A stretch of DNA of 64,000 nt, taken from NCBI GenBank assembly GCA_019448385.1, contig JAGTXO010000039.1, positions 186,001 through 250,000 of the forward strand, given 5' to 3'. The position numbers were made by a program, and so were the translations under genes. Below are positions 51,388 to 62,854 of the stretch, in pieces. Numbering within the stretch: the first letter of the stretch is position 1; each line of letters starts with the position of its first letter. Below the pieces are notes generated by a model. That model saw only the letters and a program-made list of their open reading frames with translations, did no database searches and was not told the DNA's origin. The stretch is from Diacronema lutheri. Lineage: Eukaryota; Haptophyta; Pavlovophyceae; Pavlovales; Pavlovaceae.

Positions 51388-51411
51388 CCCCCCCCCCCCC
51401 CCCCCCCCCCC
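51388..51411. repeat. C24 homopolymer
   Basis: Twenty-four cytosines followed by further C-rich sequence to 51449, 25 nt after the TOP2 stop and between two convergent genes. Confidence 0.9.
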
Positions 51412-51524
51412 TTCCCCCCCCCACCCCACCCCCACCCACCCACCCTGAACCACTCCCTTCATCAGAGGCAACGAGTCAAACGACGGGCGGAAATGGGCAG
51501 GGACGTTCGCTCTGCGCTCCGCAC

Positions 51525-52324
51525 TCAGCTGTGGGCTTTGTCGTGGCTGCGCGGCAGCTCGGCCACCGATGCCGATGCAGCAGCAGCTGCCGCAGCACCC
51601 TCTGCAGCGAAGCGCCGACAGCCCGCCTTGTGCACGGGCCACATGCGCCGTACACACTCGGCTCCGCAGAATTTGGCCACGCGGCACTTGCTGCATACCA
51701 TGAGGTCCTTGCTCTTGCCGCAGCCGATGCAGCACGCGCGCACGACCATGCGCTCGTTCGCGTGCTCGCCGAGCAGCGCGAGCGCAGCGTCGCTGATTTC
51801 CGTGTCCTCGCGGTGCTGCGCGGCGCGCGCGAGGAAGAGGACGCCCTCCCGCAGCTGCGAGGGATTGCCGCCAGGACAGAGAGGAGGGAAGCGAGGCGGT
51901 AGAGGCGCATAGCTTCCGCGCAATCCTGCGACACGCCGTTGCCATCCACAAGGCAATTTGCCAGATTGTATTGCGCTTCGGCGTTATTCTGGTCGGCGGC
52001 GAGGCGGTAGAGGCGCGCGGCCTCCGCCCAATCCTGCGGCACTCCCTTGCCGCGCGCAAAGCAGTTGCAGAGCAGGTACTGCGCATCGGCATGGTTCTGG
52101 TCGGCGGCGAGGCGGTACAAGCGCACGGCCTCCGTCCAATCCCACGGTAGGCCCTCACCCATCGCGTAGCACACGCCGAGCCTGAGCTGACCACCCGCGT
52201 GGTTCCGTTCGGCTGCGAGGCGGATGCGGCGAATTGCCTCCGCCATATCTGCCACCGCCGTTTTTCTGGCAGCGCGTGTGTTAAATATTGTGGGTACCTC
52301 CATATTGCCATACTTCACCTCCAT
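51525..52324 (-). CDS. Sel1-repeat and MYND zinc-finger protein, frame change between domains
   Basis: From the ATG at 52324: about 30 residues of unusually AT-rich N-terminus, then four Sel1-like repeats (e.g. GVPQDWAEAARLYRLAADQN, GNGVSQDCAEAMRLYRLAS). The next domain is in another frame: REGVLFLARAAQHREDTEIS, then an MYND zinc finger C-x2-C...C-x2-C...C-x3-C...H-x3-C (CCIGCGKSKDLMVCSKC, FCGAECVRRMWPVHKAGC), stop at 51525. The two frames are reconciled if a 23-nt GT...AG stretch (GTCCTGGCGGCAATCCCTCGCAG split as GTCCTGGCGG/CAATCCCTCGCAG) is removed, but that is very short for an intron; a 1-nt indel is the alternative. Sel1-MYND proteins are common protein-interaction adaptors in algae. Divergent from the CFAP97-like gene, 55 bp apart. 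Confidence 0.65.
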
Positions 52325-52379
52325 AATAAGATAGGTCCTTTTTCAGTGAACGTGCGACCGTAACGAACGGGCTCCGTGC

Positions 52380-54101
52380 ATGATGTCGCAGCAGTTCGGG
52401 CGCTCCAAGTGCACGAACAGCGCGCTGCCGGTTTCGTCGAAGGCGCTGCAGCGACGCTGGGTCGAGCGCATGCAGGAGATTCACTACCGCCGCCTCGAGG
52501 AGATCCGCGAGCGCAACGTGCGGCCGAACGCGAACGACAACGCCTGGGGGTCCAAGAACTACGCGGGCGTGACCGACGAGAAGCGGCCGTTCTACCCGCA
52601 CCTGCGCAGCAACCTGAAGCGCGCGCAGCAGGAGGACGAGCGATTTTTGCACATCGAGTGGGAAAACCGTGTCCTCCTCATGAAGATGAGCGCGATCATG
52701 GCGCACGCCCCGTCGCCGTTTGACCGCTCCATGGAGTTTAGGCCGGGCGTGCGGCTGAGCCCAACTCAATGCCCACAGATCGACCACAACGTCTCGTATG
52801 AGACGCGCCTCCCGGGCTGTGCTGTCGAGCCCCGCTCGCTCAATCACGGCCTCCGGCAGCAGACGCTCGCCGCGATCGCCCGCGAGAACGCGCAGATCAT
52901 GCGCAGGATCCGCGAGCGCAAGCCCAACTACTCGCGCCAGCAGATGCTCGACGAGCGGCGTCGCAACGAGCAGTACCTCGGGCTGATGACCGAGTTCCCC
53001 GAACGGTACGCACACGGGCGCGCGCGCGCGCTCTCTCTCTCTTCGCGCGCGGAGGGCAGCCCCAACCGACGCGTGCGCGTACGCCCCATCGCCCCCTTTG
53101 TAACCCGCCCGCTTGGCGCGGCAGCTCGCCGTACGGCCAGCAGGCCTCGCACGCGAGCTCGCGCATGCGCCCGCGCCTGCAGTCTCGCCCGCTCACCGCC
53201 GCTGCCGCCGGCAGCGACGACGGCGCGGGCTCGGCAGCGGCCACGGACGCACCGCCGCCAGTCGACGACCGCGACTTTCAATTTGGGCTCGAGGGCCATG
53301 CGCGCGCCGGCGCGTCGATGCTCGCGCTCGGATTTGTCGCCGAGATCGGCCGGCCGGCTCTGCGCGCGGGCGAGGCGATCTGCGTCGAGCCGGGCAGCGA
53401 CGCGCGCGAGTACGCGCTCGTCGTCGCCGTCGGCGGCGCGCCTGGCAGGCCTGCCGGCGCGGGCGCCGGGCGCACCGTGCCGCGCGCGTCACGCGCGCTC
53501 GCGAGTGTGCACGTGCAGCTCTCGCGTTCGCTCACCTTTGATCATCCCGCGGGCACCGTCGTGCGAAAGGTGGGGGCCACGCCCGTTGCGCGCCGCGCGC
53601 GCGCGGCACGCGCGCCATGTGCGCGCGTGCCGCCCCGCGACCGTTGCCGGCGCAGCGCACGCGCAAATGACGGGCCATTCGCGCGCGGTCACGCGCCGCC
53701 GCCGACGCGCGCTCGCGCAGATCAACCCGCAAGTGGCGGAGCAGCTGCGGCAAGTTGGGCTTCTCGAGACCAGTCCGGCGCCCAGTCCGGTGCCCGCATC
53801 TCGAACGTTCGTCGACGCCGCGCCGAGCGCGCCGGCGCCGGCGGCTGCGCCAAGCAGCGCTGCGCCGATGATCGCGGCGGGTTCGGCTGACGGTGCACCC
53901 GGCGACGAGGACATGCCGGCCCAACCCGCGGCGGCCGAGGCCGCGCCGCCCGCGGAGGCGCTCTGTGCGCCGGGTGGTGAGGGCGAAGGCGGCGCCGAGG
54001 CACGGTCACCATCCGCTGATGGCGCGCTGGCTGGCGCGCCAGAGGATGAGGCAAGTGCTCAGCCCAGCTCAGCGAGCGCGGGTGCGGGTGCGGGCGCGGG
54101 T

Positions 54102-54140
<39 letters not shown>

Positions 54141-54287
54141 GGCGCGAGCGGAGGTGCGGGCGGGATGAGCAGCGTCGCGCGCCTCGTAGTCGAGGACTCG
54201 CCCTTCACCGAGGCGCTCGATGCGCAGGTGATGCGCACACTGCTGGGCGACAAACGAGCTCTGCACGGCGCGCTGAGAAGCCGTTGA
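52380..54287 (+). CDS. CFAP97/hemingway-like ciliary protein (3 exons)
   Basis: Exons 52380-53005, 53125-53569 and 53721-54287 give 545 aa (joints FPE-R-SPYGQQ and TVVRK-INPQVAEQL). The first exon resembles the KIAA1430/hemingway domain: IEWENRVLLMKMSAIMAHAP followed after a linker by AIARENAQIMRRIRERKPNY and RRRNEQYLGLM, i.e. the E-N-x-x-L-L-x-K-M ... N-x-x-I-x-x-R-I-x-x-x-x-P-x-Y pattern. Such proteins are needed for motile cilia. Exon 2 encodes an unknown beta-rich part (DFQFGLEGHARAGASMLALG, AICVEPGSDAREYALVVAV). The third exon is disordered and includes a (Gly-Ala)n run from a hexanucleotide repeat (about 54085-54150). Family call moderate; gene model good. Confidence 0.68.
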
Positions 54288-54716
54288 CGCATCGCCGTTC
54301 TGTTTTTTTTTGATGGTCCACACATCCACACATCGCGCGCGCCGAGACCGCTAGGCTGTGGTCGCCGGTGCTGGTGTGGCGTCAGACTTGCCGGCGCATA
54401 GCCGCGGCGCGACGTGGGCCAGTGATGGGCCCCGCACGCGCCGGGCACGCGCCAAACTCGCGCAGCAAAGCGGCGCGCGGCCCGCGCCGCACAGCGATCG
54501 CACCGGGTCTGGCGCGCAGCGCGAAGTGGCGCCAGACGAATGGCTGCGCGCTGGCTCGCGCTGCGGATCCCGCTGGCTACGTCCGCGCGCCCTCGCGCCA
54601 CTTCGCAGGCCGCTGGCCCCTCTGACGATGATTGCGCTCCGCACGCCTCACGACCTGAGCCGCGCTCAAAGCCCGGCGCGTCGAGCTGTGCTGCACCCGT
54701 GCGCCCCTCGCGGGGC
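54288..54716. other. Intergenic region, nothing recognised
   Basis: About 430 bp between convergent gene ends. It contains a T9 run near 54303 and GC-rich sequence without a supportable frame or RNA structure. Confidence 0.5.
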
Positions 54717-55037
54717 CTACTGCACGTCGGTTTCCTCGCCGACGCCCTCCGCCTCGTCTCCGTCGTCCGGCTTTGGGTTGTTCAGCGCGTCATCGATGAT
54801 CTCGTCGTATGAGATCTTGCCATCGCCGTCCTGGTCGAAGGACGTGATGAACTCGTTGATGTCCTGCTCCTCGGGCGCGTCCTCCATCCGCGCGAGCTCC
54901 TGCCTGTCGATCAGCCCGTCCTTGTCCATGTCCATCGCATCGAACTCTGCGCGCAGCTCCGCCTCCTCGTCCGCGACCGGAGCCGCCCCGGCCGCGGTGA
55001 GCGCGAGCAGCGCGAGACCAACGAGGGCGAGGCGCAT
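54717..55037 (-). CDS. Small secreted or ER-luminal EF-hand protein
   Basis: 106 aa from the ATG at 55037; upstream frame has no Met with a signal. Signal peptide MRLALVGLALLALTAAGA, then a calmodulin-like pair: loop 1 DMDKDGLIDRQE (36-47) and loop 2 DQDGDGKISYDE (68-79), both with all acidic ligands and the central Gly. The tail is acidic (DDGDEAEGVGEETDVQ) with no KDEL-type retention signal. Likely a Ca2+ buffer or sensor of the secretory pathway or cell surface. Shares a 119-bp divergent promoter with the WD40 gene. Confidence 0.85.
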   Translation of the reverse strand: MRLALVGLALLALTAAGAAPVADEEAELRAEFDAMDMDKDGLIDRQELARMEDAPEEQDINEFITSFDQDGDGKISYDEIIDDALNNPKPDDGDEAEGVGEETDVQ

Positions 55038-55156
55038 GACTGACCCCGGAAAGGGCCCAAAAGGCTGCACAGTCAACGGCCGCGCGCCGCCACGCAAAAG
55101 GCCTCGGAGAGCCGCGCTGCCGAGGCGCCGCTGCCGAGGCTGGAGCGTGCGGTTGG

Positions 55157-56739
55157 ATGGCGCTCTCGCTCACGGCGTCGTCCGATGTGCCCCTCGCCGG
55201 CCCACCACGCCGCGTCGCGGCGCGCGGCGAGCTCATCGCGTGCGCGCTTGACGACGACAGCGTGCGAGTCTTCTCCGTCGCGAGCCTCGCCGCCGGCCTG
55301 CCGGCGCTGCAGCTCGCGCACGCCGGGCCACAGCGGCGGCGGATCGACGCACTCGCGCTCGCGGACGACGAGCTGCTCTTCGTCGGCTCGCGCGAGCGCC
55401 TCGCGCTGTGGCGCGTGCGCGCAAACGCCGACGCGCTGTCCATCGTCGGCGGGCCGACATCGCTCGAGCCGCGCGGCGTCCGCCTCGCTGAGAGCGGCCT
55501 CCTACCGGCGCTCACGTGCGCGGCGTTTGAGCCCGGCGCGCGCGCCCATCCCGTCCTCGCGCTCGGGCTGCACGACACCGTGCACATCTTCGACACGCGC
55601 GCCGGCGCCGAGACGATCCGGCTTGAGGGCCACGAGGCCGCCGTGACCGCGTGCGCGTTCGCGCGGCTTGAGTCGCCTCCGCACGCGCCGTCGGCGGGCG
55701 GTGGCTCGCTCCTGCTCATCACCGTCTCCGAGGACCGCACGTTCAAGCTATGGGACCTGCGCGCGCGCGCGCTCGCGCACTCGTCCGCGGTGATTGGAGC
55801 GTCGGCGTTGCTCGCCGTCGCGGTCGACGCGCCCGATGGGCAGCACGCGCAGCAGCAGCCATGCTGGTTCGCGATCGGCAGCGAGGACGGGACGGTGCAG
55901 ATCTTCGAGGTGCGGTTGCGCGCGGCCGACGGCGCCGCGGCCGTCGGCACGGCCGCGCCGCCCGTCGTCGCGGCCGTGCGATCGTTGCGAATGCTCGCGC
56001 CGCACGCGCTCGTCTGTCGGCTCGCCGACGGCGGCTCCGCCGGCGGCGTCGGCGCGAGAGGCGCGGGCAGCACGCTTGGTGGTGCGAGCTGCGCGGCCGA
56101 TGGCGGCCTAGCTATTGTCTCGAGCGTGCCCGCGTGGCGACGCGCGGCGCGCGACGGCGCGGCCGCACGTGGCTCGGCCGACGCGACGGCCGTCGACGCG
56201 GTGGACGACGAGGCGCACTCGTCGAACGCCGTCCACTTCCTCGCCTTCGTGCGCGCGACGCAACCCGAGCCCGCGCCGTCGCGCCCGCCGCGCGCCCGAG
56301 CCGCCGGGGGCGCCGACGCGGACGGCGGCGCCGACGACGACGGGACGCGCGCGCGGCGCGTCGCGCCGCGCGCGCCCGCGCCGCTCGAGCCACTGCCCGC
56401 ACTTCTCATCGGAAGCTTTGCGCAGCTGCTGCAGGTGGACATCTCGTCGTACGCGGTTGCCCTCGTGCTCGACCCCGCCGCCGCCGCCGCCGAGCTCGAC
56501 GGCGAGGCGGACAACTCGTCGGGCGCGACGTGGCGCACCAACACCGACCCGCCGCGCTCGCCGCTCGCCGCCGCCGCCTTCCTCGAGAGGCATCGTATCT
56601 TCGTCGGCACGCGCCCGTTTTTAAATGCGCTGCACCTCGCGATCGTGCGCGGGGCGGGCGCGGCCGGGCCCGCGCCCTCCGGCGCGCGAAGCGAGACTCC
56701 ATCGTGGAAGGCGGCGACTCCACCGTGGATGCATGGCGG

Positions 56740-56771
<32 letters not shown>

Positions 56772-58696
56772 GCGACGACGACGGCGACGACGGACGCGGC
56801 GGAGACGCACGTGGACGCGGCGGCGTGTCGTCCGACGAGGGCTCCACGGACGATGACTTCGACGACGACGACGGTGGCGACGATGGTGACGGCCACGCCC
56901 CGCTTGGCGGCGAGCGCGCGCACCGCGCTGGCGATGACGTGCGGGCAGGCGGCGTCTCGCTCCGCCCGCGCATGGCGCCGCCCGCCAACTCGCCGCTCGC
57001 GCGTGCGCTCGCGCTCGGCGCGGCGAGGCCCGCCGCGCCGCGCGCGCGGCTGCTCGCGCCCGGCGCGCGCCGGACTGTCAAATCGTCCGGGTACGGAGCG
57101 ACGGCACCCATCATGAAGTTGCACGATGGCGGACCCTCGACGGCCGTTGCGCGCGCGCGCCGCCGCCGCGCGGACGGCGGCAAAGGCGCGGCCAGCGCGG
57201 CCGGCGCGGCCGGCGCGGGCCACTTTCGAATGGCGGCGTACAGCCCCGGACGCGAGCCCGCGCGTTTCGCGCCTGTGCCACAGCCCGGCGAGTGGCAGAC
57301 GCACGCGCTGCACGCGAGCGCCGCGCTGCGGTGTGCGTACGCGCCAGACGGCTCACGGCTCGCGTCGAGCGCGCAAGGCGGGACAATCGCCCTGACGCGC
57401 TTGCCCGCGCTCCGCCACGGCGGCGAGTCCGCGCTGCTCGTCGGGCACACGGCGGCGGTGCGCGGCCTTCACTGGTCGCACTCAGGCCGGCGGCTCATCT
57501 CGGCGTCGGATGACGGCAGCGCGTGCATTTGGGCCATCGACTCCGAGTCCGGGATCCGGTGCGATCCGGAGGTGCGCATCACGCACCTGCTGCACGAGCC
57601 TGCGGACGCACAGCTCGGCAGCTGCGCTGGCGGGTTGATGGCAGCCGCGGCCGGCGGTGGCGGCGGCGGCGGCGGCGGCGGCGCGCGCGCGCTCGGCCGC
57701 TTTGGCGCCGCGCACAACGCGCGCGTGCCCAGCGGCGGCGGAGGTGGCGCCTTCTCGGCGGCGCCGTCGGCGTCGGCGCGTGGCAAGAATTGCCCGCTTG
57801 GCAGTGAGGTGCGCAGTGCGCGCTTTTACTATCTCGACCAGCTCGCGCTGCTCGCGTGCGGGCCATGCGTGCTGCTCTACTCGCTCGCGCAGTGCGTCGC
57901 TTATGGCGGGAGGGGAGGCGGCGGCGGCGGGAACGGCGTGCTGACGAGCTGCGCGCTGAGCGCCAACGCGTCGCTGTCCGTCCCGCGGTACAGGCTCGCG
58001 CACCGGTGGAAACCAGGGGCGCAGTACGTGACGTGCGTGTGCGCGCCGAACGATTGCCTGTCGTCAACGGTGGTCGTCGCGGGCTCGGACAAGACGCTCG
58101 CGTGCTACGACATGGCGGCGGGCAGGCCTGCACTCACGCTCACGATGGCGGAATTAAATGGCGGCGGCCACGCTCGGCCTGTGCGCTCGATCGCGCTGCC
58201 GTACGACTCGAGCGACCTCATCCTCACGTCCGCGCCGGACTCGACGGCACGCCTGTGGGACGTCCGCGCCGGACGCTCCGTCCGGTGCTTCGCGGCGCAT
58301 GCGAACGGGCACCACGCCGTCGGCGCGGCCTTCTCGCCTTGCATGCGTTACGTGGCGACGGGCGGCGAGGCGAAGCACGCGACGCTCTACGCGCTCCAGT
58401 CCGGCACGGTCGTGCAGGCGCTCGGCGGCCACCCCGAAGCCGTGAGCGACGTCGCCTTTCATCCGCGCCACCCGCAGGTAAGAAGAGGGGAAAGCAGGGG
58501 GGAGGGGTTGGAGGTCGCGCACGTGCGGCGCGTGCGCGCGCGTGCAGCTTCTGTCGAGCGCCGACCCCCCCCTCCCCCACCCCCCCCCCCCCCCCCCCCT
58601 CTCCCGTTCCCTCCCATTTCTGCGCTGTCGCGCGTACGCTAGCTCGCGACTGCATGCTTCGATGGCCGCTGCCGCTTTTGGAACAACGAGGAGTGA
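55157..58696 (+). CDS. WD40-repeat protein, WDR27-like (2 exons)
   Basis: Exon 1 55157-58477 and a tiny last exon 58643-58696 (intron GTAAGA...CTAG, phase 0) give 1124 aa. The 17-residue last exon LATACFDGRCRFWNN-EE completes the final WD blade begun by GHPEAVSDVAFHPRHPQ. Two groups of WD repeats are separated by an acidic disordered linker (about residues 515-640): e.g. LEGHEAAVTACAFA / SEDRTFKLWDLRA, IGSEDGTVQIFEV, LVGHTAAVRGLHWSHSGRRL / SDDGSACIWAI, and SAPDSTARLWDVRAG / CFAAHANGHHAVGAAFSPCM. The N-terminal arrangement, with FKLWDLRARALAHSSAVIGA, is similar to WDR27. The intron carries a C20 run. Function of WDR27 is poorly known; scaffold role inferred. Confidence 0.78.
58580..58599. repeat. 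C20 run in the WD40-gene intron
   Basis: Twenty cytosines (with flanking C-rich sequence from 58566) 43 nt upstream of the AG at 58642, forming the pyrimidine tract of intron 58478-58642. Confidence 0.9.
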
Positions 58697-58828
58697 GAAT
58701 CGGGCCTTAGACACGGCGTGGACGCCGCTAGGGGCGGCTGGCGCACGAGCCGCAGAGGGCCAGCACTGCGCACCCTTTTGCGCTGCATTGTCGTGCGCAG
58801 TTTCACATTTTGATGACACGTATAGTGC

Positions 58829-61800
58829 TCACTGGCAACTCTCCCTTCCTGCTCTTCCCCCGCGCGCGAGCTCGTCGCGCACAGCCGGGAAAAGGGCGCG
58901 CACGACGTCATTGAATGCGGCCATGCTTGCCGTCTCGACGGCGCGCGTGATCCGCTTCCGGTGCGAGTGCTGGCCAACGTCCGTGTTGACGACGTGGAAC
59001 GCGTCGGCGGCGGCGAGAAGCGCACTCCGCTCGCGCGCGTCCGCTGCGATCGGCTGCATGCGGATCATGTCCTGCCCACCACCCGTCAGCCGCCAGACGA
59101 AGATTTCGAGGACGGGAACGATCCCGTCGAAGAGCGCAGCCGACGCGAGCACGACGAGCTGCGCCGAGCGCGCGAGCCGCACGGGCAGATGCTCAAGCGC
59201 CTGCAGCGACGTGCGTGCGGTCGCGCCGCCATCGCTGCGGCGGCCACCGTCCGGCAGCGTCCGCGACGAGGTGCGCGCGAGCGCGGGTGAGCGCACCGTC
59301 GAGCCGCTCTGCCGCTCGGCCCCATGGGCCTCGCTCCGTTTTCTGTCGAAGGACATGAAGCCGGCAGAGGCGGTGCCGCACGCCTGCGGCGACGCCGGCG
59401 GCTGCTCGCCGGGCGCGACGCGCGTGCGCCCTCGCGAGCTGCGCTGGGCTACGAGCTTGTCGCCCACCGCGGGCGGAACGGGCGCGCCGGCGGCGCAGAG
59501 CGTGCCAACAAAGGCCATGGGCGGTCGGCCTTCCCTCTGCTCGTACTGCTCGCAAAAGGCACGCAGCGCGGCGAGCTTGGCGCGGGCCCCGTCGTGCTCG
59601 TCGTGCACAACGTAGCAGTCGAACGCGTCGACGCTCACCGTGTGCGCGCGCGCGAGCGCGGCAACGAGGCGTGCCTGCTCGCGCGCCGGCGCGACCGAAC
59701 GGGGCGTTGTCACGGCCGCTGCGGCTACCGTCGCGCTTGCCAACCTCGACGCGTCGCCCGCGCTGGCGAGCGAGGCCGGGCGCGTGCGCGTCGAGGGGTT
59801 CATCGACGAGTGGCTGTCGTCGTCGTCGCCCCGTCCGTCGTGTGTCACGGCAGCCACCGGTGTGACGGTTGCTGCGGCGGCGGCGGCCGGCAGGTGGTCG
59901 TGCACGCCGCCATGCGCAGCGCACGCAGCGTCGCGCCACGCCTCGGCCGCCGCCCACGCAGCGCCGAGCGCCTCGAGCCCGGCGTGGTCGAGCACGATGC
60001 CGCGCAGCGCCGCGCGCGCCTCCGCGTGCAGCTCGACCGGGTCGCGCTCGCCCTCGACGGAGCCGTAGCCGATGAGCGGCGCAAGCGACGCGACGACGGA
60101 CGCAGCGCCTCCGCCCACGGGCTGTGCGGCGAGCGCCTGCGCGCGCCGCTGCAGCGGCGGCGAGGCGGCTAAAAGCGCGCAGAGTGCGTACGCTGGGATC
60201 GACGCGGCCGCGACGGCGCCAGCCAGCACGCGCTCAAAGCCGTCGCCGGCGGCGGGCGTGTACGCTCCGCTCGCGGCGATCGCGGCGAAGACAATGAAGT
60301 GCGCGACGGCGCCATTGGCCAGCTGCACCAGGAGCGAACGCCAGAGGCGCGCAAGCAGGCGCGGCGGATCGAAGCGGCGGCGCCACAGCACCGCCACGCC
60401 GCGCGCGCAGTTGCACGCGCTGGTTGTCACATGGGCTGCGGCCGCGACGGTCAGCGCCAGCCGCGCGTCGGCGAGGTTGTCGACGGGTGCGCAGCGAGAC
60501 GCCAAGCACGGCGCGAGGCGCAGCAGCATGCCGGCGTAGGGCAGCGTCGAGACGACGATCGCGGCGTGGCCGAGCGCGCCCGCGGCGAGGATGCGCGCGC
60601 GCTGCTCGGCGGACGGATGCAAGCAGAGCAAGACGAGGATGGTGCCCATGCTCATCCCGAGATTGGCCAAGAAAGCCTGCGCGTGTCGCGCGGCGCCGTG
60701 CGAGTGAAGCTTCGCCAGATCGGGGCGAGTCACGTCCTGCCCGACGAACGTGGAGAGGTAGAGCGCCAGCGTGCCCGCGCACACGGGCACGGTGAGCGCG
60801 ACGATGCGCACCGCTAGCCGCGTCTGCCGCACGCGCGCCTCGACGATGGACGCACCGAGCAGCTCGGTGACGAGCGCGTGCGACGCTGCGCCGTCGGCCG
60901 AACGGAGCCGGTCCGCATGGAGTAGGTCGATGACGGGAGCGCTGCGCGCGAGCGTGGCCAAGTATGGGCGCGCGCGCGCGGACGACGACCACACGTCGGC
61001 GGCGGCTGCGGCCGCCGCCGCGGCGGACGAGAAGCTGGCGCCAACGCCGCCGAGCCGCACCGCTGGCCGCGCCACCGCGGCGCGGAGCCCGGCGAGCAGC
61101 CGCGGCGCGTGCGAGGCGTCCTCGATGCCACACACGTCGGTGTCGAGCAGGGCGACTGAGTGGTACGTCTCGCGCAGCAGGTTGTGCACCGAGCGCACGT
61201 CCATCGCGTGCTCGGCGCCAAGCAACAGCTGGTGCGCCGTGCCGTCGACGACCACTTCGGCCGCGGCCGAGAACCAGTCGGACGCGATGGGCAGCACGGT
61301 CATCGCCGCGATCACTGCAGGCGCGCGCCGGACGGCGCGCAACGCGCGCACGAGAGGCGGCGGTGCGCGCGCGCGCGTCAAACCCGGTGGCCATCGCGCG
61401 AGCGCAAGCGCCGCTGGCGCGAAGCCAGGTGCAGTAGGCGCAGGCGCGCGCGCGCGCTCACCATCGTAGGGCTTGATGAAGCCGGTGAGGTGCGTAAGGA
61501 TGTCGGCCGTTTCGTCGAGGCTGGCGAGCGCGCGGCGGGCAAATTCATCGCCCGAGACGCCGCAAAAGGTCTCAAAGTACCACTGCGCGGGCACGTTCAA
61601 CGGCAAGCCCGGGCGCACCGGTGACGGCGTGCGCGGCGCGCCGCGCCGCGGCGGCGCAAAGTAGCGCGCGCGCGCACCTGCTTGGTGCAGCGCGTGGGCA
61701 GCTGGCCGGCACACAGCTTCTGCCAAAGGCCGGCGAGCCCCAGGAACTGAGCCGCGGCGAGGTAGCGCAGCACCTCCGAGTCGTTACGTTCGGCAAACGA

Positions 61801-62644
61801 GCGCGCGAGCTGCATTGGGAGAAGCTGCGCGCGCGCGCGACGACGACGACGACGGTCGCTCGCGGTGAATGGTCGAGGGCGGGTGAAGGCGCACGCGGCA
61901 TGGCGCGCGGGGAAGAGCGCGCGGCGCGGCTCGCGCGCGGCGCACCGGAACCGCGTGGCGAGAGACAACGATCATGCGCAGGCCGCGGGAGAAGCAAAAC
62001 GCAAAGACGGCCGCGGCGGCCTGGACGTCAAACGCATTGTTCTGCGACGTGTCGGGAGCGTACCCGTACGGCGATGCCGCGTCCGGCACAAGGCCGGCCT
62101 GGATGGTGACGGCGCGCACCTTGCGCAGCACGAGGTCCGGCTGTGCGGCTACAAGGTCAGCAAAATCGCGCAGCCCCGAGATGAGCAGCATCGTCACCGA
62201 CGAGCGCGTTGCGCGGCGCAGCGTGCGCGCGAGCAGCGCCTGGCCGTCGAGCAGCCGCGCGCGGTCGACCGCGCCGAAGCCACGCATCGCGCACTCGTGA
62301 GGCTGCTCGGGCACAAAAGTGCCTGCCGAGCCAACGCCGACGGGCACGGCCGATTCGCCGACCCGGTCCAGAATCAGCCGTGCGAGCTGCGCGCGGCGCG
62401 CCGGGTGCGCGCCGCCGTTCGCGACGACGGCAGCGAGCTCGATCTGCGCATGCGCATGCGCCATCGCGAGCACGAGCAGCGCCTTCACATCGTTAGGGTC
62501 TGGCCCCGGGTCGGTGATGACCACCACCTTTGGCCTCACCTGCGCCGGTTGCACCGCGTTTGGCCTCTGGGCGGGCCGCGGGCGCGGGGCGCGTGGGGGC
62601 ATTGCTTCCTGGACCTGGGGGAGGGGATTCCAGCTTGCCGTCAT
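58829..62644 (-). CDS. Nucleoside-hydrolase-like domain fused to a multi-pass membrane protein (4 exons)
   Basis: Exons 62644-61946, 61824-61678, 61582-61462 and 61314-58829 give 1150 aa, all joints in frame. The N-terminal third resembles inosine/uridine-preferring nucleoside hydrolases: VVVITDPGPDPNDVKALLVL (the Asp cluster, with DD replaced by D-P-N-D), AAVVANGGAHPARRAQLARL, VGVGSAGT, MLLISGLRDFADL and QNNAFDVQAAAAVF. Across the joints come SRHAVP + LLPMQLARSFAERN, then QLPTRCTKQ + WYFETFCGVSG and FIKPYD + VIAAMTVLP. The C-terminal half has about six hydrophobic helices (e.g. RIVALTVPVCAGTLALYL, LGMSMGTILVLLCL) and a cytosolic-looking tail. An ATG at 62695 is also in frame, but its 17 codons are AT-rich and look like leader sequence. 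Intron 61461-61315 is a multiple of three and could be retained. Whether the enzyme part is active is unknown. Confidence 0.7.
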
Positions 62645-62854
62645 GGTCGCCAATATAAGAAAACTGAATTGCTCCACTTCCGGTAAGGAAAACATGGAAA
62701 GGGCTTAGAATTTTCTTATCATGTTTTCATATATTCCCATATGTCACTCGAGTTCGGCGTTCATCACACCCGCGCTCCACCTTTCCGAACGCCGAGCTCG
62801 TGATGTGGCTTGCCGCTTGTCGGGCGATTTCGTCTCGGCCCACAGCGAATGGCG
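62645..62854. promoter_or_regulatory. AT-rich spacer upstream of the nucleoside-hydrolase gene
   Basis: About 210 bp, with 62650-62760 unusually AT-rich (TTAGAATTTTCTTATCATG, TTTTCATATATTCCCATATG). It lies 5' of the minus-strand gene and 3' of the kinase gene, so it is probably 5' leader and promoter. No specific factor site identified. Confidence 0.35.

Noticed and set aside
54790-57450. 886-codon minus frame over the WD40 gene
   Set aside because: Ser/Ala/Arg composition and no domains, whereas the plus strand encodes clear WD repeats.
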